NCBI RefSeq assembly: GCF_000620845.1
Contig: NZ_KK211189.1
Location: forward strand, 2,566,162-2,630,161
Reading direction: 5' to 3'
Length of the DNA stretch: 64,000 nucleotides
Origin: Exiguobacterium marinum DSM 16307
GTDB taxonomy: Bacteria; Bacillota; Bacilli; Exiguobacteriales; Exiguobacteriaceae
Made by a program: the position numbers and the translations under genes
The notes under the pieces: generated by a model
What the model saw: the letters and a program-made list of their open reading frames with translations, nothing else
Databases searched by the model: none
Told to the model about the DNA's origin: nothing
Shown: piece after piece, positions 1 through 8,821 of the stretch
Numbering within the stretch: position 1 is the first letter of the stretch
Layout: each line of letters starts with the position of its first letter

Positions 1-539
1 GTGCCAGATGTGTGAGTGCATGATGAATCTGTGTGAAGGCGTCTTGGAACTCTCCTTCTAAAAATAAATATCGTCCGTCTTCAAACCGGCGCAACAATTT
101 CGCGAAAGAAAGCGAGAGTTGCAAACGCTGTTCCCGATTCGTTAAATTACGGTTGCGTTGTCGCAACTCCAAGATGTATTCATTCCGCTCAAACAAGACG
201 ATCCCGTCTTCAATCCAATGAATGGCACGGCGGTTTTCATTTAAGACAATCCACCGATCCATCATCGAGTCACTGACTACGTGCAGAACAATTTTCTCCT
301 GTCCGACTTGATAATGCTTCACCGTCCAAAACGGCTCCTGTTTCGCTTCAATCACAATGAGCAGTCGATCCAACTGATCTGTTAACGGATCACGTGCCCG
401 CTTTTTCTTCACTTCAATAATTCCGAGCGTCGTTTTTAGTGCAGCATATTCTGTATAAATGGTGCGAGTCGCATATTCCATCGCCATCCGGACCCCTTCT
501 CTCTCAATCGCAAGTTGACTATATATGACGATTGTCATT
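1..539 (-). CDS. ygxA: YgxA-like nucleotidyltransferase-fold protein (partial)
   Basis: The minus strand is open from an ATG at 539 to the window edge without a stop, about 179 residues starting MTIVIYSQLAIE. The identification rests on resemblance to the Bacillus YgxA family (nucleotidyltransferase-like, function unsettled) and on the neighbours ygzB, perR and gsaB/hemL, which are grouped the same way in B. subtilis. The protein is charged and soluble-looking, with no signal peptide or membrane segment in the visible part. No strong Shine-Dalgarno site precedes the ATG, so the true start could differ slightly. The 3' end lies outside the window. Confidence 0.65.
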
Positions 540-656
540 TTCGATACGAATCAAATTCGCCCTCTTTTCAAAAAACTCCTGCCGAAAAAGTGCAGGAACT
601 TCTCACTCGTTTGAAGATGAGCTATGATAGAGACAGACTATTGGAGGGATTCGCTC

Positions 657-1016
657 ATGAAAAAACGGGGGAACAAAATCAACCGCGCACGTAATATAGC
701 ACTACTCCTCATCTTTGGCGGAATCGGTGTCATGTATCTTGGACTTCTCGCGAAATCCATCACATGGCTCATGATCATTTTTATGCTACTTGGATTTATC
801 ATGGTACTCGCAAGCTCTGCCCTTTACTTTATCGTCGGTCTGGCCTCGACGAAAGCCATCATCGTGACTTGTCCGAACTGTGAAAAAGAAACGAAGATGC
901 TCGGACGTGTCGATTTATGTATGCACTGTGACGAACCACTCACCATCGATCAGTCGCTCGAAGGTAAAGAGTTCGATGAGAAATACAACAAACGTCAGTC
1001 ACAACAAACCGACTGA
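657..1016 (+). CDS. ygzB: UPF0295 small membrane protein YgzB
   Basis: A 119-residue protein with two hydrophobic segments (roughly residues 15-35 and 42-65), followed by a cytosolic tail holding two cysteine pairs (CPNCEK and CMHCDE) that look like a small zinc ribbon. This architecture and the position next to perR match the UPF0295/YgzB family, whose function is unknown. An ATG eleven codons upstream is in frame, but the start at 657 has a GGAGGG site eight bases before it and is preferred. A terminator shared with the convergent perR follows. Confidence 0.8.
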   Translation: MKKRGNKINRARNIALLLIFGGIGVMYLGLLAKSITWLMIIFMLLGFIMVLASSALYFIVGLASTKAIIVTCPNCEKETKMLGRVDLCMHCDEPLTIDQSLEGKEFDEKYNKRQSQQTD

Positions 1017-1019
1017 CAC

Positions 1020-1055
1020 AAAAAATCACATCCGAGCAATCGGATGTGATTTTTT
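1020..1055. terminator. Bidirectional terminator between ygzB and perR
   Basis: The arms AATCACATCCGA and TCGGATGTGATT pair perfectly around a GCAA loop, with A and T runs on the two sides. It can serve both convergent genes. Confidence 0.85.
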
Positions 1056-1497
1056 AATGTGTTTGTGATTGTTCAGACTGACAAGACGGGCACGTTCCGT
1101 ACACTTCAAGACGGTGACGATCGACTTTGAATCCCGTCAATTGAGAGGCAACAGACTCGATTTCATCTAATACAGGATAGTTAAAGTCGACGACTTTTCC
1201 ACACGTGTCACAGATGATGTGATAGTGCTTCGACGTCACAAAGTCAAAACGACTTGAGGCGTCCCCATAGTTCATCTCTTGAACGAGACCTACTTCTTTA
1301 AATACGCGCAAATTGTTGTATACAGTGGCCACACTCATATTCGGAAACCGTGCGGCAAGTGCCTTATAAATGTCATCCGCTGTCGGGTGACTGTGCTCCG
1401 TGACGAGGTACTCCAAAATGGCCTGGCGCTGAGGCGTCATTCTGACTCCATGTTCCCGGAGCGACTGAACAGCATGGTCAAGCATTTCGCTTCCCAC
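1054..1497 (-). CDS. perR: Peroxide-responsive repressor PerR (Fur family)
   Basis: A 147-residue metal-dependent repressor: an N-terminal winged helix (residues about 1-80, with [12 protein letters not shown] and ATVYNNL) and a C-terminal dimer domain. The PerR regulatory-metal ligands fall at the B. subtilis numbers: H37, D85, H91, H93 and D104. The structural zinc cysteines are C96, C99, C136 and C139. D104 in the [13 protein letters not shown] context is the residue that distinguishes PerR from Fur. Oxidation of the metal-binding histidines releases it from DNA in the known family. The start is a GTG after GAGGG, and it gives the exact residue register. It is divergent from hemL, with a PerR-box-like sequence between the two genes, suggesting autoregulation and heme control as in Bacillus. 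Confidence 0.93.
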   Translation of the reverse strand: MGSEMLDHAVQSLREHGVRMTPQRQAILEYLVTEHSHPTADDIYKALAARFPNMSVATVYNNLRVFKEVGLVQEMNYGDASSRFDFVTSKHYHIICDTCGKVVDFNYPVLDEIESVASQLTGFKVDRHRLEVYGTCPSCQSEQSQTH

Positions 1498-1563
1498 GTC
1501 AATCCCTCATTTCTTCTATAAAATTCATGCGAAATAGTTTTGAACATTAACTTATTTCTTACA

Positions 1564-1578
1564 TAGTAATCTTTATAA
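1564..1578. promoter_or_regulatory. Candidate PerR box between perR and hemL
   Basis: The 15 bases TAGTAATCTTTATAA match the known 7-1-7 PerR consensus TTATAATNATTATAA at 11 of 14 informative positions. The site sits about 67 bp upstream of perR and 98 bp upstream of hemL. Binding is inferred. Confidence 0.45.
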
Positions 1579-1676
1579 ATAGTGTACTGATTTCTCAACT
1601 ACTCGTCAAACACCGAGCTTAAGCGGTTGACGGCTATGTTACAATAAGTGCGAATTTGAATAAGGAGGCAATACAT

Positions 1677-2975
1677 ATGACTACTTCATCAAATCGTCAG
1701 TCATCCGATGCATTATACCAAGATGCACTCACTCACATCGTCGGAGGTGTCAACAGTCCATCCCGCTCGTTCAAAGCGGTCGGTGGCGGCGCTCCTGTTT
1801 ATATGGAACGCGGCGAAGGCGCCTATTTCTATGATGTAGACGGGAATCGCTACATCGATTATTTGGCTGCTTATGGTCCAATCATTACCGGGCACGCCCA
1901 TCCACACATTCATGAAGCGCTCGTCAATGCTTCTTTGAAAGGCTTACTTTACGGCACACCTCACCGTCTCGAGGTTGAGTTTGCAAAAAAACTAAAACAA
2001 GCCATCCCTTCGATGGATAAAGTACGATTCACGAACTCCGGAACGGAAGCCGTCATGACGACGGTCCGAGTCGCCCGTGCTTACACTGGTCGTGAACTCG
2101 TCGTGAAATTTAGCGGTTGTTACCACGGGCACTCCGATCTCATGCTGATCGCGGCAGGTAGTGGTCCAGCGACACTCGGTTCTCCTGACTCTGCAGGTGT
2201 GACGAAAGCCACTGCTAAAGAAGTCATCACCGTCCCGTTCAACGATATCGATGCATATCGAGAAATGATGAAAGAATGGGGAGACCAGATTGCTTGCGTT
2301 CTCGTCGAACCGATTGTCGGGAACTTCGGAATCGTTGAGCCAAAACCTGGCTTCCTCCAAGCTGTCAATGACATTACGCATGAACACGGTGCCCTCGTCA
2401 TCTATGATGAGGTCATCACGGCGTTCCGCTTCACGTACGGAAGTGCCCAACAAGTATATGGCATCGAACCGGATATGACGGCACTTGGGAAGGTCATCGG
2501 TGGTGGTCTACCAATCGGCGCCTACGGCGGGAAAGCTGAAATCATGGAGACGGTCGCTCCACTCGGACCTGCATATCAAGCCGGTACAATGGCCGGGAAC
2601 CCAGCCTCGATGGCGACAGGAATCGCTTGCCTTGAAGTACTCGAACAACCTGGTGTTTATGAGAAGTTAGATGCTCTCGGCGCAAAACTGGAGGCCGGCA
2701 TCCGCGAGGCGGCAGAAAAACATGACGTCACCATCACAATCAACCGTTTAAAAGGTGCCCTTACCGTTTACTTCACGGATGAAATCGTCACCGATTATGA
2801 AGGTGCGGAAAAGTCAGACGGTGAGAAGTTCGGACGATTCTTCAAGTTGATGCTTGAAAACGGTGTGAACTTGGCTCCATCTAAATATGAAGCCTGGTTC
2901 TTGACGACGGAGCATACGGAACAAGATATCGAAGAGACAATCGAAGCGGTCCACCGCTCGTTTGCTCAACTTTAA
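1677..2975 (+). CDS. hemL: Glutamate-1-semialdehyde 2,1-aminomutase
   Basis: A 432-residue PLP enzyme that converts glutamate-1-semialdehyde to 5-aminolevulinate, the first tetrapyrrole precursor, in the cytosol. Visible family marks are NSGTEAVM (phosphate/PLP contact), [17 protein letters not shown], and the PLP Schiff-base lysine at about K272 in [11 protein letters not shown]. Length is normal for the family. An AAGGAGG site fixes the ATG at 1677 rather than the in-frame ATG seven codons upstream. Because it lies beside perR, ygzB and ygxA it corresponds positionally to B. subtilis gsaB, the paralog of hemL; the sequence alone does not settle which paralog it is. Confidence 0.9.
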   Translation: MTTSSNRQSSDALYQDALTHIVGGVNSPSRSFKAVGGGAPVYMERGEGAYFYDVDGNRYIDYLAAYGPIITGHAHPHIHEALVNASLKGLLYGTPHRLEVEFAKKLKQAIPSMDKVRFTNSGTEAVMTTVRVARAYTGRELVVKFSGCYHGHSDLMLIAAGSGPATLGSPDSAGVTKATAKEVITVPFNDIDAYREMMKEWGDQIACVLVEPIVGNFGIVEPKPGFLQAVNDITHEHGALVIYDEVITAFRFTYGSAQQVYGIEPDMTALGKVIGGGLPIGAYGGKAEIMETVAPLGPAYQAGTMAGNPASMATGIACLEVLEQPGVYEKLDALGAKLEAGIREAAEKHDVTITINRLKGALTVYFTDEIVTDYEGAEKSDGEKFGRFFKLMLENGVNLAPSKYEAWFLTTEHTEQDIEETIEAVHRSFAQL

Positions 2976-2979
2976 GAAT

Positions 2980-3003
2980 GAGATGCGCGAGCATCTCTTT
3001 TTT
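2980..3003 (+). terminator. hemL terminator
   Basis: GAGATGC, loop GCGA, GCATCTC, then six T residues just after the hemL stop. A weaker second GU-rich hairpin with a T run lies at about 3010-3046. Confidence 0.85.
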
Positions 3004-3093
3004 ATTACCTAAAAGGGGACATCTTCATCAAAAGTGTCTTTTTTTGTTTTGCACCGTCCCCCATTACAGTAGAACCAAGGAGGTGCTCACCAT

Positions 3094-3150
3094 ATGAAAT
3101 TTAAGGATTTTCCATTGGTGAACTCCTGTATTCTCCGATACGCCAGGTGA
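3094..3150 (+). other. 18-codon upstream reading frame with the best ribosome-binding site
   Basis: AAGGAGG at 3077-3083 leads to an ATG at 3094 whose frame runs 18 codons (MKFKDFPLVNSC...) to a TGA at 3148-3150. That TGA overlaps the GTG start of the next frame by the GTGA pattern. Either this is a translation-coupled leader, or one base has been gained or lost and the frame continues into the next entry. Confidence 0.4.
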
Positions 3151-3374
3151 AACAAATTGATTTTCTCGACCCTGAACGACGTGCTTCTTATCTCGCCTCC
3201 GGTGGCCTTACGTTCCACGGAGCCAAACTCGTCGCGGCAACCGGCATTGTCGTCGATGCGTTCTTCGGCCCTGTCTTTATGAGTGGGTATATTTTGAACT
3301 TCGGTGCACTCGGTGCATACTTGTATTATGTCTCGCTCTATAAGATGCAACCTGCTCGTCAACTTGCTGCTTGA
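3147..3374 (+). CDS. Small membrane protein of unknown function, start uncertain or frameshifted
   Basis: From GTG 3147 the frame gives 75 residues with two hydrophobic stretches (about residues 23-42 and 47-65), which suggests a small membrane protein. I do not recognise the family. The GTG has no ribosome-binding site of its own. The same frame is open upstream to about 3105 and reads plausibly (GFSIGELLYSPIRQV), whereas the good AAGGAGG-ATG at 3094 is in another frame. This fits either a frameshift within roughly the first 15 codons of a protein of about 90 residues, or translational coupling to an 18-codon leader. It lies between hemL and the DCC-family gene on the same strand. Confidence 0.5.
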   Translation: MKQIDFLDPERRASYLASGGLTFHGAKLVAATGIVVDAFFGPVFMSGYILNFGALGAYLYYVSLYKMQPARQLAA

Positions 3375-3427
3375 CGTTTAACAGGACGACAAAACGGTAA
3401 AACAGTACGATGAAGGAGGCGAAGTAC

Positions 3428-3823
3428 TTGCCTGCGATTGTTTTATTTGATGGCGATTGTAACTTCTGTGATGCCAGTGTCCAGTTCATCATTCGTCACG
3501 ACCGACACGCCTCGATTCACTTTGCATCGCTTCAAAGCGAGGTCGGTCAGTCGTTTCGAACACGACACCGGATTCCGGAATCAGTCGACAGTATCGTCTA
3601 TATTGAAGAAGGAGTTCCCTATTTAAAATCAGACGCTGCGATTCGAATTGCCGAACACCTTGATGGCCGTTGGCGCCTGCTTCGACTTATTCGTTTCATA
3701 CCTAGACCGATTCGTGATCATGGATATACATTCTTCGCCAAATATCGGACACGTCTATTTGGAAAAAAGGAAGTGTGCACACTCCCTTCACCGGATGTTC
3801 GTAAACGATTTTTAGACCGCTAA
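3428..3823 (+). CDS. DCC-family thiol-disulfide oxidoreductase-like protein (DUF393)
   Basis: A protein of about 131 residues with the family-defining DGDCNFCDAS near the N-terminus, a CxxC that resembles a thioredoxin active site. B. subtilis YuxK is a relative; the biological substrate is unknown. Starting at the ATG 3410 would place the AAGGAGG ribosome-binding site inside the coding region, so the TTG at 3428, nine bases after that site, is the better start. The gene is followed by a terminator shared with the convergent ABC exporter. Confidence 0.8.
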   Translation: MPAIVLFDGDCNFCDASVQFIIRHDRHASIHFASLQSEVGQSFRTRHRIPESVDSIVYIEEGVPYLKSDAAIRIAEHLDGRWRLLRLIRFIPRPIRDHGYTFFAKYRTRLFGKKEVCTLPSPDVRKRFLDR

Positions 3824-3852
3824 AAAGTCGAGCCCATAAGGACTCGACTTTT
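3823..3852. terminator. Bidirectional terminator, DCC gene / ygaD
   Basis: AAAAGTCGAG and CTCGACTTTT pair around a 10-base loop, with runs of A and T on either side. Confidence 0.85.
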
Positions 3853-3855
3853 TTA

Positions 3856-5604
3856 TCATTCAACTACGGCTAAATCTTGAATCATATACAGGTCGTAATA
3901 CGCCCCTCGACGACGCATCAGTTCTTCATGCGTTCCCGACTCCATGATTTGACCGTTATCGACGACGACGATTTGATCCGCGTCCGTAATCGTTGACAAA
4001 CGGTGGGCAACGATTAACGTCGTACGCCCCTTCGTCAGACGGGCAAGCGAATCTTGAATCATCGCTTCACTTTCTAGGTCGAGTGCACTTGTCGCCTCAT
4101 CTAGAATCAAAATAGGAGGGTTCTTTAAAAACACACGGGCAATCGCAAGCCGCTGTTTTTGTCCCCCGGAGAGTTTGACACCTTTCTCCCCGACCGGTGT
4201 CGCATATCCACCCTCGAGTTTCGAGATGAATTCATGGGCGTTAGCCGCCTTCGCCGCTGCGATGACTTCTTCGTCCGTCGCATTCGGATTCCCCATGCGG
4301 ATGTTCATCGCGACCGATTCACTGAAGAGGACGGAGTCTTGCATGACCATTCCGATTTGATCACGGAGCGCACGCAATTTGAAATCACGCACATCGACCC
4401 CGTCGATTTTAATGCTTCCATCCGTCACGTCATAAAAACGTGGAATCAAGCTGACGAGTGTCGACTTCCCTCCACCGGACATCCCGACAAACGCCACGCG
4501 TTCCCCGGAACGAATCTGGAGGTTCACATCATTCAACGCCCGTGTTCCATCCTGTTCATACGAAAAGCTGACGTGGTCAAGGTCAATTTTACCTGCTGTC
4601 GACAACGGGACGAACCCGTTCGGTTTCTCTTCGATATCATACGTTTCATCTAAAAATTCAAAAACCCGGTCCATCGAAGCGACCGACTGCGTGAGTGTCG
4701 TCGCCGAGTTGACGAGACGACCGAGCGGTGCATACAGACGGTCAATATAAGCGATGAACGCGACAAGCGTCCCGAGCGTTACCGGCCCTTGAAGGACAAG
4801 CCATGATGCCGTCGTAAAGATGAGGATCGGTGCGATGTCGGTGATGGTCGACACGACGACATACGTCTTGGCGTTCCAACTCGTATGTTTAAGCGCCGCG
4901 TTCAAGAAACCGCCGTTCTGTTGTTCGAACGCCTTGTTCTCATATGGCTCTAACGCAAAACTCCGGATGACGGCCATTCCGTTGACGCGCTCTGTCAAAT
5001 GACCTTGAAGGTCAGCGAGTGCCGCCGACCGTTCACGCGTCAAGCGACGCAACCGCCCATAGAAATAGCGGACTGCGATCGCATAAAACGGAAGTGGTAA
5101 GATCGCAATCAGCGTGAGTTGCGGGTCAATCGTGTACATGATGCCGATGGCGATAAGGATGGTGACCATGTCGAGCCAAATATTCATCAGCCCGGTGATG
5201 ACGAAGTCCTTTGTCTGCTCGACATCGTTGATGATCCGTGAAATGATTTGACCGGTCTTATTGTTTGAATAAAAGCGGAGTGACAACTTTTGGACGTGGT
5301 CAAATAACCGGTTCCGGACATCGAACAAGACACGCGTCGCGGCCCACTGCGCCAAATATTGACGCAAATATTCAATTGGCGGCTTGACGACGAGGAAGAC
5401 GAAGAAAACGATGCTGAACAACCAGACGAGTGTCGTATAATCCTGTTTCGGTGCGTCATCCACCAAATAGTTATCGATGACATATTTATAAAGTAACGGT
5501 AATCCGAGCGGGATCGAAAACTTCAAAATCCCGACGAAAATGGTAAGGGCAATTTGTTTTTTATAAGGCTTAACAAATTGCATATAACGTTTAATACTAC
5601 CCAT
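3856..5604 (-). CDS. ygaD: ABC exporter, fused membrane and ATPase domains (YgaD type)
   Basis: A 582-residue half-transporter: an N-terminal six-helix exporter domain (about residues 1-310), then a nucleotide-binding domain with Walker A GMSGGGKST, signature LSGGQKQRLAIAR, Walker B ILILDEATSALD and switch histidine in IVAHRLSTI. All catalytic residues are present, so a homodimer is likely. The substrate is unknown; the family includes lipid and drug exporters. The position between ntdp and hemL/perR matches ygaD of B. subtilis. It lies 39 bp downstream of ntdp and is probably co-transcribed with it. Confidence 0.85.
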   Translation of the reverse strand: MGSIKRYMQFVKPYKKQIALTIFVGILKFSIPLGLPLLYKYVIDNYLVDDAPKQDYTTLVWLFSIVFFVFLVVKPPIEYLRQYLAQWAATRVLFDVRNRLFDHVQKLSLRFYSNNKTGQIISRIINDVEQTKDFVITGLMNIWLDMVTILIAIGIMYTIDPQLTLIAILPLPFYAIAVRYFYGRLRRLTRERSAALADLQGHLTERVNGMAVIRSFALEPYENKAFEQQNGGFLNAALKHTSWNAKTYVVVSTITDIAPILIFTTASWLVLQGPVTLGTLVAFIAYIDRLYAPLGRLVNSATTLTQSVASMDRVFEFLDETYDIEEKPNGFVPLSTAGKIDLDHVSFSYEQDGTRALNDVNLQIRSGERVAFVGMSGGGKSTLVSLIPRFYDVTDGSIKIDGVDVRDFKLRALRDQIGMVMQDSVLFSESVAMNIRMGNPNATDEEVIAAAKAANAHEFISKLEGGYATPVGEKGVKLSGGQKQRLAIARVFLKNPPILILDEATSALDLESEAMIQDSLARLTKGRTTLIVAHRLSTITDADQIVVVDNGQIMESGTHEELMRRRGAYYDLYMIQDLAVVE

Positions 5605-5643
5605 AATGCCTCCTGACTTAAGAAAAAAAGCGGAGATGAGGAA

Positions 5644-6186
5644 TCATCTCCGGTAACGTGCTTCGTATTCGCGATACCATTCATCGACAAATGTTGGGTT
5701 GAACGGCCCTTTCCGTCCTCGAATCCAGTTGATCAGTTCTTGCACGTTCTGCTTCAAGATTCGATCAATCGCTTTCGGATAATTCATCTCACGACGATGC
5801 CGCTCATATTCATCTTCATCTAAAATCGTATACGACATATCTGGGAACACCTTGATGTCCAAATCGTAATCGATATATTTGATGGCACGTTCATCCCCAT
5901 CAAATGTAGTCGGCGAACCTAGATTACAATAGTAGTAAATCCCGTCTTCGCGAATCATACAGATGACATTGAACCAATACTCAGATGAAAAGTAGCAAAT
6001 TGCCGGCTCTCGCGTTCTCCATTGCCGACCGTCTGACTCACTGACCATGATCCGGTCATTGAATCCGATCATATCCGTTTTTGACGACTGAAGGACGAGC
6101 GTTTCTTCCCAAACGCGATGCAAAGTTCCGTTGTGCTTGTAGCTCTGTATCTCGATTTTGCTACCTGCTTTGGGAAATAAGCTCAT
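5644..6186 (-). CDS. ygaC: Nucleoside tri-/diphosphate phosphatase, DUF402 (YgaC/Ntdp)
   Basis: A 180-residue soluble protein matching the DUF402/UPF0374 family: an early [12 protein letters not shown] segment, [26 protein letters not shown] in two parts (metal and substrate region), then an acidic helical C-terminus. Characterised members hydrolyse nucleoside tri- and diphosphates. It sits directly before ygaD as in B. subtilis, with an AGGAGG site before the ATG. No membrane segment or signal peptide is seen. Confidence 0.85.
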   Translation of the reverse strand: MSLFPKAGSKIEIQSYKHNGTLHRVWEETLVLQSSKTDMIGFNDRIMVSESDGRQWRTREPAICYFSSEYWFNVICMIREDGIYYYCNLGSPTTFDGDERAIKYIDYDLDIKVFPDMSYTILDEDEYERHRREMNYPKAIDRILKQNVQELINWIRGRKGPFNPTFVDEWYREYEARYRR

Positions 6187-6275
6187 AAGCTCCTCCTTTC
6201 CGCTGTGATGCTATACAATTCTCATATTTAATTATAGCGACTTTCAGAACCAATGAAAAAGGAAATCTCTTATTT

Positions 6276-6710
6276 TCATGAATTTAGTGTTTTTCGGAAG
6301 GCCCGTGCCCGTTCTTGAAACATCGGACGAAGCACAAAATATTCAACGAGTAGGTTCGGAACATAGCTATCAAATGTCACTTCGTCTACCATTACCGCCT
6401 TTCCCTGTCGTTCTTCAACCCGATGCACGTGTGTGAATCGTTTGAACGGAAACGGTAACGTCTTCCCTTGATCGCAGAATGCCTGTTTTCCTGCAATGGT
6501 AATGGTACTGTTCCACGGCAATTCCACCGGTCCAACTCCAATCAATAATTTTATCTCATTCCCCTCGACCGAGGCGCCATCCCCAACCAAACGTACTTTA
6601 GGAAACCGCGTCAACTTCGTCAAAAGCGAAGCATCCTGCAACAATTCCCATAAAGTATCGACCGTTGTATCGTATGTCGACGCTACATCAAATCGTCTCA
6701 CGTTCACCAC
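6276..6710 (-). CDS. SRPBCC / START-like ligand-binding protein
   Basis: A 144-residue protein with the layout of the polyketide cyclase/SRPBCC fold: an N-terminal strand with STYDTTVDTLWELL, a central beta-sheet region, and a C-terminal helix (FVLRPMFQERARAFRKTL). These proteins bind hydrophobic ligands; no specific role can be given. The start is a GTG at 6710 or, with better spacing from AGGTGG, the GTG at 6701. The 5' end overlaps the end of mutY by 23 bp, so the two are translationally linked. Confidence 0.65.
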   Translation of the reverse strand: MVNVRRFDVASTYDTTVDTLWELLQDASLLTKLTRFPKVRLVGDGASVEGNEIKLLIGVGPVELPWNSTITIAGKQAFCDQGKTLPFPFKRFTHVHRVEERQGKAVMVDEVTFDSYVPNLLVEYFVLRPMFQERARAFRKTLNS

Positions 6711-7722
6711 CTGCCAATCGCTCTAATTTTTGTTGGGCCACAGAAACCGTCTTCGTCTCACGCTCAGAAGCATCTAACCAGACGACATTATCGGTCGGAA
6801 GCGTATCGACTCGATATAAATCGATATACCAGACGATATGGGAGAAGACATGTTTCACTTGCCCGAGGTACGTTCCGTTAACCTGTTCCCCCGTTCCCCG
6901 TTCTGTAAGCGGGTATTGCCACATCCCAGCGAGAAGTCCTTTTTCCGGTCGCTGTACATAGGCGACTTTCCCTTTTTTCTCAATCCAAAGCGCATCATAC
7001 ATTTCGACACGTGCCGCCCCTTTTTTTGTTTTGACCGGTAACTCATCTTGGACGTTATGAGCGAAAGCATAACATGTTTCCTGGACCGGACAGAGCGAAC
7101 ACATTGGATTCTTCGGGGTACATACCGTAGCACCTAGCTCCATCACGCCTTCATTAAAATCGGATGCGTGAGCCGGATCCATCAATCGACGAACGACTTG
7201 TTCAAAGATTTTACGTGTCTTCGGTAACGCGATATCGTCATAGATCCCGAATTGACGAGACATCACGCGCATGACGTTTCCGTCCACAGCCGGTTCCGGT
7301 TGATTGTACGCAATCGACAACACCGCTCCCGTCGTATAAGGACCGACTCCTTTTAATTTCTCGAAACGTTCTTTCTCTTCAGGCACAACCCCATCGTAAA
7401 CAGAAGCGACTTCCTTGACCGCCTCATGTAAATTCCGGATGCGCGAGTAATAGCCGAGTCCTTCCCAGTACTTCACGACTTCGTCTGTCTCTGCGGCGGC
7501 AAGTGTCTCAAGCGTCGGGAAACGCTCCATAAAGCGATTGTAGTACGGAATGACCGTATCGACCCGCGTCTGTTGCAACATCACTTCACTCACCCAAACG
7601 CGATATGGATTTTTCGCATGTCGCCAAGGTAAATCACGCTTTTCACGATTGAACCAGGTGACCAATTCCTCATTGAATTGATGAATATTATAATTTGTGA
7701 ACAATTTATCAAGATTAAGCAT
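6688..7722 (-). CDS. mutY: Adenine DNA glycosylase MutY
   Basis: A 344-residue base-excision enzyme that removes adenine mispaired with 8-oxoguanine. It shows WVSEVMLQQTRV (catalytic Glu), the helix-hairpin-helix GVGPYTTGAV followed by the catalytic Asp in VDGNV, the iron-sulfur cluster ligands as C-x6-C-x2-C-x5-C in CTPKNPMCSLCPVQETC, and a C-terminal Nudix-like 8-oxoG recognition domain. The ATG at 7722 follows a GAGGGG site. An in-frame ATG 48 codons upstream would run across the divergent yfhP promoter and is rejected. B. subtilis also places mutY (yfhQ) beside yfhP. Confidence 0.93.
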   Translation of the reverse strand: MLNLDKLFTNYNIHQFNEELVTWFNREKRDLPWRHAKNPYRVWVSEVMLQQTRVDTVIPYYNRFMERFPTLETLAAAETDEVVKYWEGLGYYSRIRNLHEAVKEVASVYDGVVPEEKERFEKLKGVGPYTTGAVLSIAYNQPEPAVDGNVMRVMSRQFGIYDDIALPKTRKIFEQVVRRLMDPAHASDFNEGVMELGATVCTPKNPMCSLCPVQETCYAFAHNVQDELPVKTKKGAARVEMYDALWIEKKGKVAYVQRPEKGLLAGMWQYPLTERGTGEQVNGTYLGQVKHVFSHIVWYIDLYRVDTLPTDNVVWLDASERETKTVSVAQQKLERLAGGERETI

Positions 7723-7811
7723 TGTGTTTCCCCTCGTTTTAAAAATATTGTATGATAAATAAGAATAGATGACGTTATTATTGTATTTATTGATGGAGGT
7801 GCTGAAGCACA

Positions 7812-8795
7812 TTGGATACTGCGACACACATTGGTATGGGACTTGGTTTAAGTGCCATCGCGACACTCAGCCCGGAAGTGTCAGGTGATGCACAAATGTT
7901 TCTGGCCATGACAGCGACGGCTCTCGTCGGCTCGCATGCACCAGACTTCGACACCGTCTTTAAGTTAAAAGGAAATAGTACGTATTTACGCCAGCATCGT
8001 GGTCGTTCACACGGAATAACCGCACTTCTTGCTTGGCCAATCATTGTCAGTGCCGTCATCGGGACGGTCCTTGGCGTCAATCCCGCTTCCTTATGGGTAA
8101 TGGCACAAATTGCCGTGTTACTACATGTCACGGTCGACTTGTTCAACGCTTACGGAACGCAAGCGCTGCAGCCATTTTCGAAAAAATGGATTGGTTGGGG
8201 CGTCATCGGAACGTTCGATCCGTACTTGTTCTCTGCTTATTATGGTGCATATGCATTATGGATGATAACCGGTGCGACTGTCCCTATTTTTGCATTGCTC
8301 ATTGCGCTTGTCATCAGTTACTATGCAATTCAGTTTAAATTGCGTAACCGTGCGCTCGCTACAGTAGCAAGACACTTTGCTGGTGCACACGAGTTATTCA
8401 TCTCGCCAGGAATCGGTTGGGATGACTGGCATGTCGCCGTGCGTTTCCGTGACGGTCTCGGAGCTGTCAAAGTAAAGAAAGGGAAAGTCATCGAGTGTGG
8501 TCGCTTTCGCGATAAACCGATGCCAGGGGAAGAAGACCTTCATTTCGTAGAGGCTCGAAAAAATGCAGATTTGCAGGCGTTCCTCGAGTTTTCCAAAATT
8601 CATACGTACACTGTGACACGCCATAACGGAATGATTGAATACCGTTTCACGAACTTACGGTATTTCTCGAAAAATATGTATCCGTTCGTCGCTGTCGTCA
8701 TCGTAGACGAGCAGTCGAATGAGGTCTTGTCTTCATTCACTGGATGGGTATTCAGCGAAGACAGTCTCCAGAAAAAATTAGTATATGAACAATAA
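7812..8795 (+). CDS. yfhP: Membrane-bound metal-dependent hydrolase-like protein YfhP
   Basis: A 327-residue protein that begins DTATHIGMGLGL, the DUF457/YdjM-type start with a histidine likely to bind metal, and continues with HAPDFDT and RHRGRSHG motifs in a membrane-embedded N-terminal half (about four or five hydrophobic segments to residue 170). A soluble C-terminal domain follows. In Bacillus the gene is linked to mutY and is reported as a regulator-like membrane protein; the substrate is not established. The start is TTG at 7812, ten bases after GGAGGTG. Confidence 0.82.
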   Translation: MDTATHIGMGLGLSAIATLSPEVSGDAQMFLAMTATALVGSHAPDFDTVFKLKGNSTYLRQHRGRSHGITALLAWPIIVSAVIGTVLGVNPASLWVMAQIAVLLHVTVDLFNAYGTQALQPFSKKWIGWGVIGTFDPYLFSAYYGAYALWMITGATVPIFALLIALVISYYAIQFKLRNRALATVARHFAGAHELFISPGIGWDDWHVAVRFRDGLGAVKVKKGKVIECGRFRDKPMPGEEDLHFVEARKNADLQAFLEFSKIHTYTVTRHNGMIEYRFTNLRYFSKNMYPFVAVVIVDEQSNEVLSSFTGWVFSEDSLQKKLVYEQ

Positions 8796-8820
8796 AAAGT
8801 CGCTCAGGTGAGCGACTTTT
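8795..8820. terminator. Bidirectional terminator, yfhP / yceI
   Basis: GTCGCTCA, loop GG, TGAGCGAC with flanking A4 and T4 runs between two convergent genes. Confidence 0.85.
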
Positions 8821-8821
8821 C

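Noticed and set aside
1992-2453. 153-codon open frame on the minus strand inside hemL
   Set aside because: It lies antisense to a fully conserved enzyme and shows no independent start signal or domain.
4159-4653. 164-codon plus-strand frame inside ygaD
   Set aside because: It is antisense to the conserved ATPase domain of the exporter; no ribosome-binding site.
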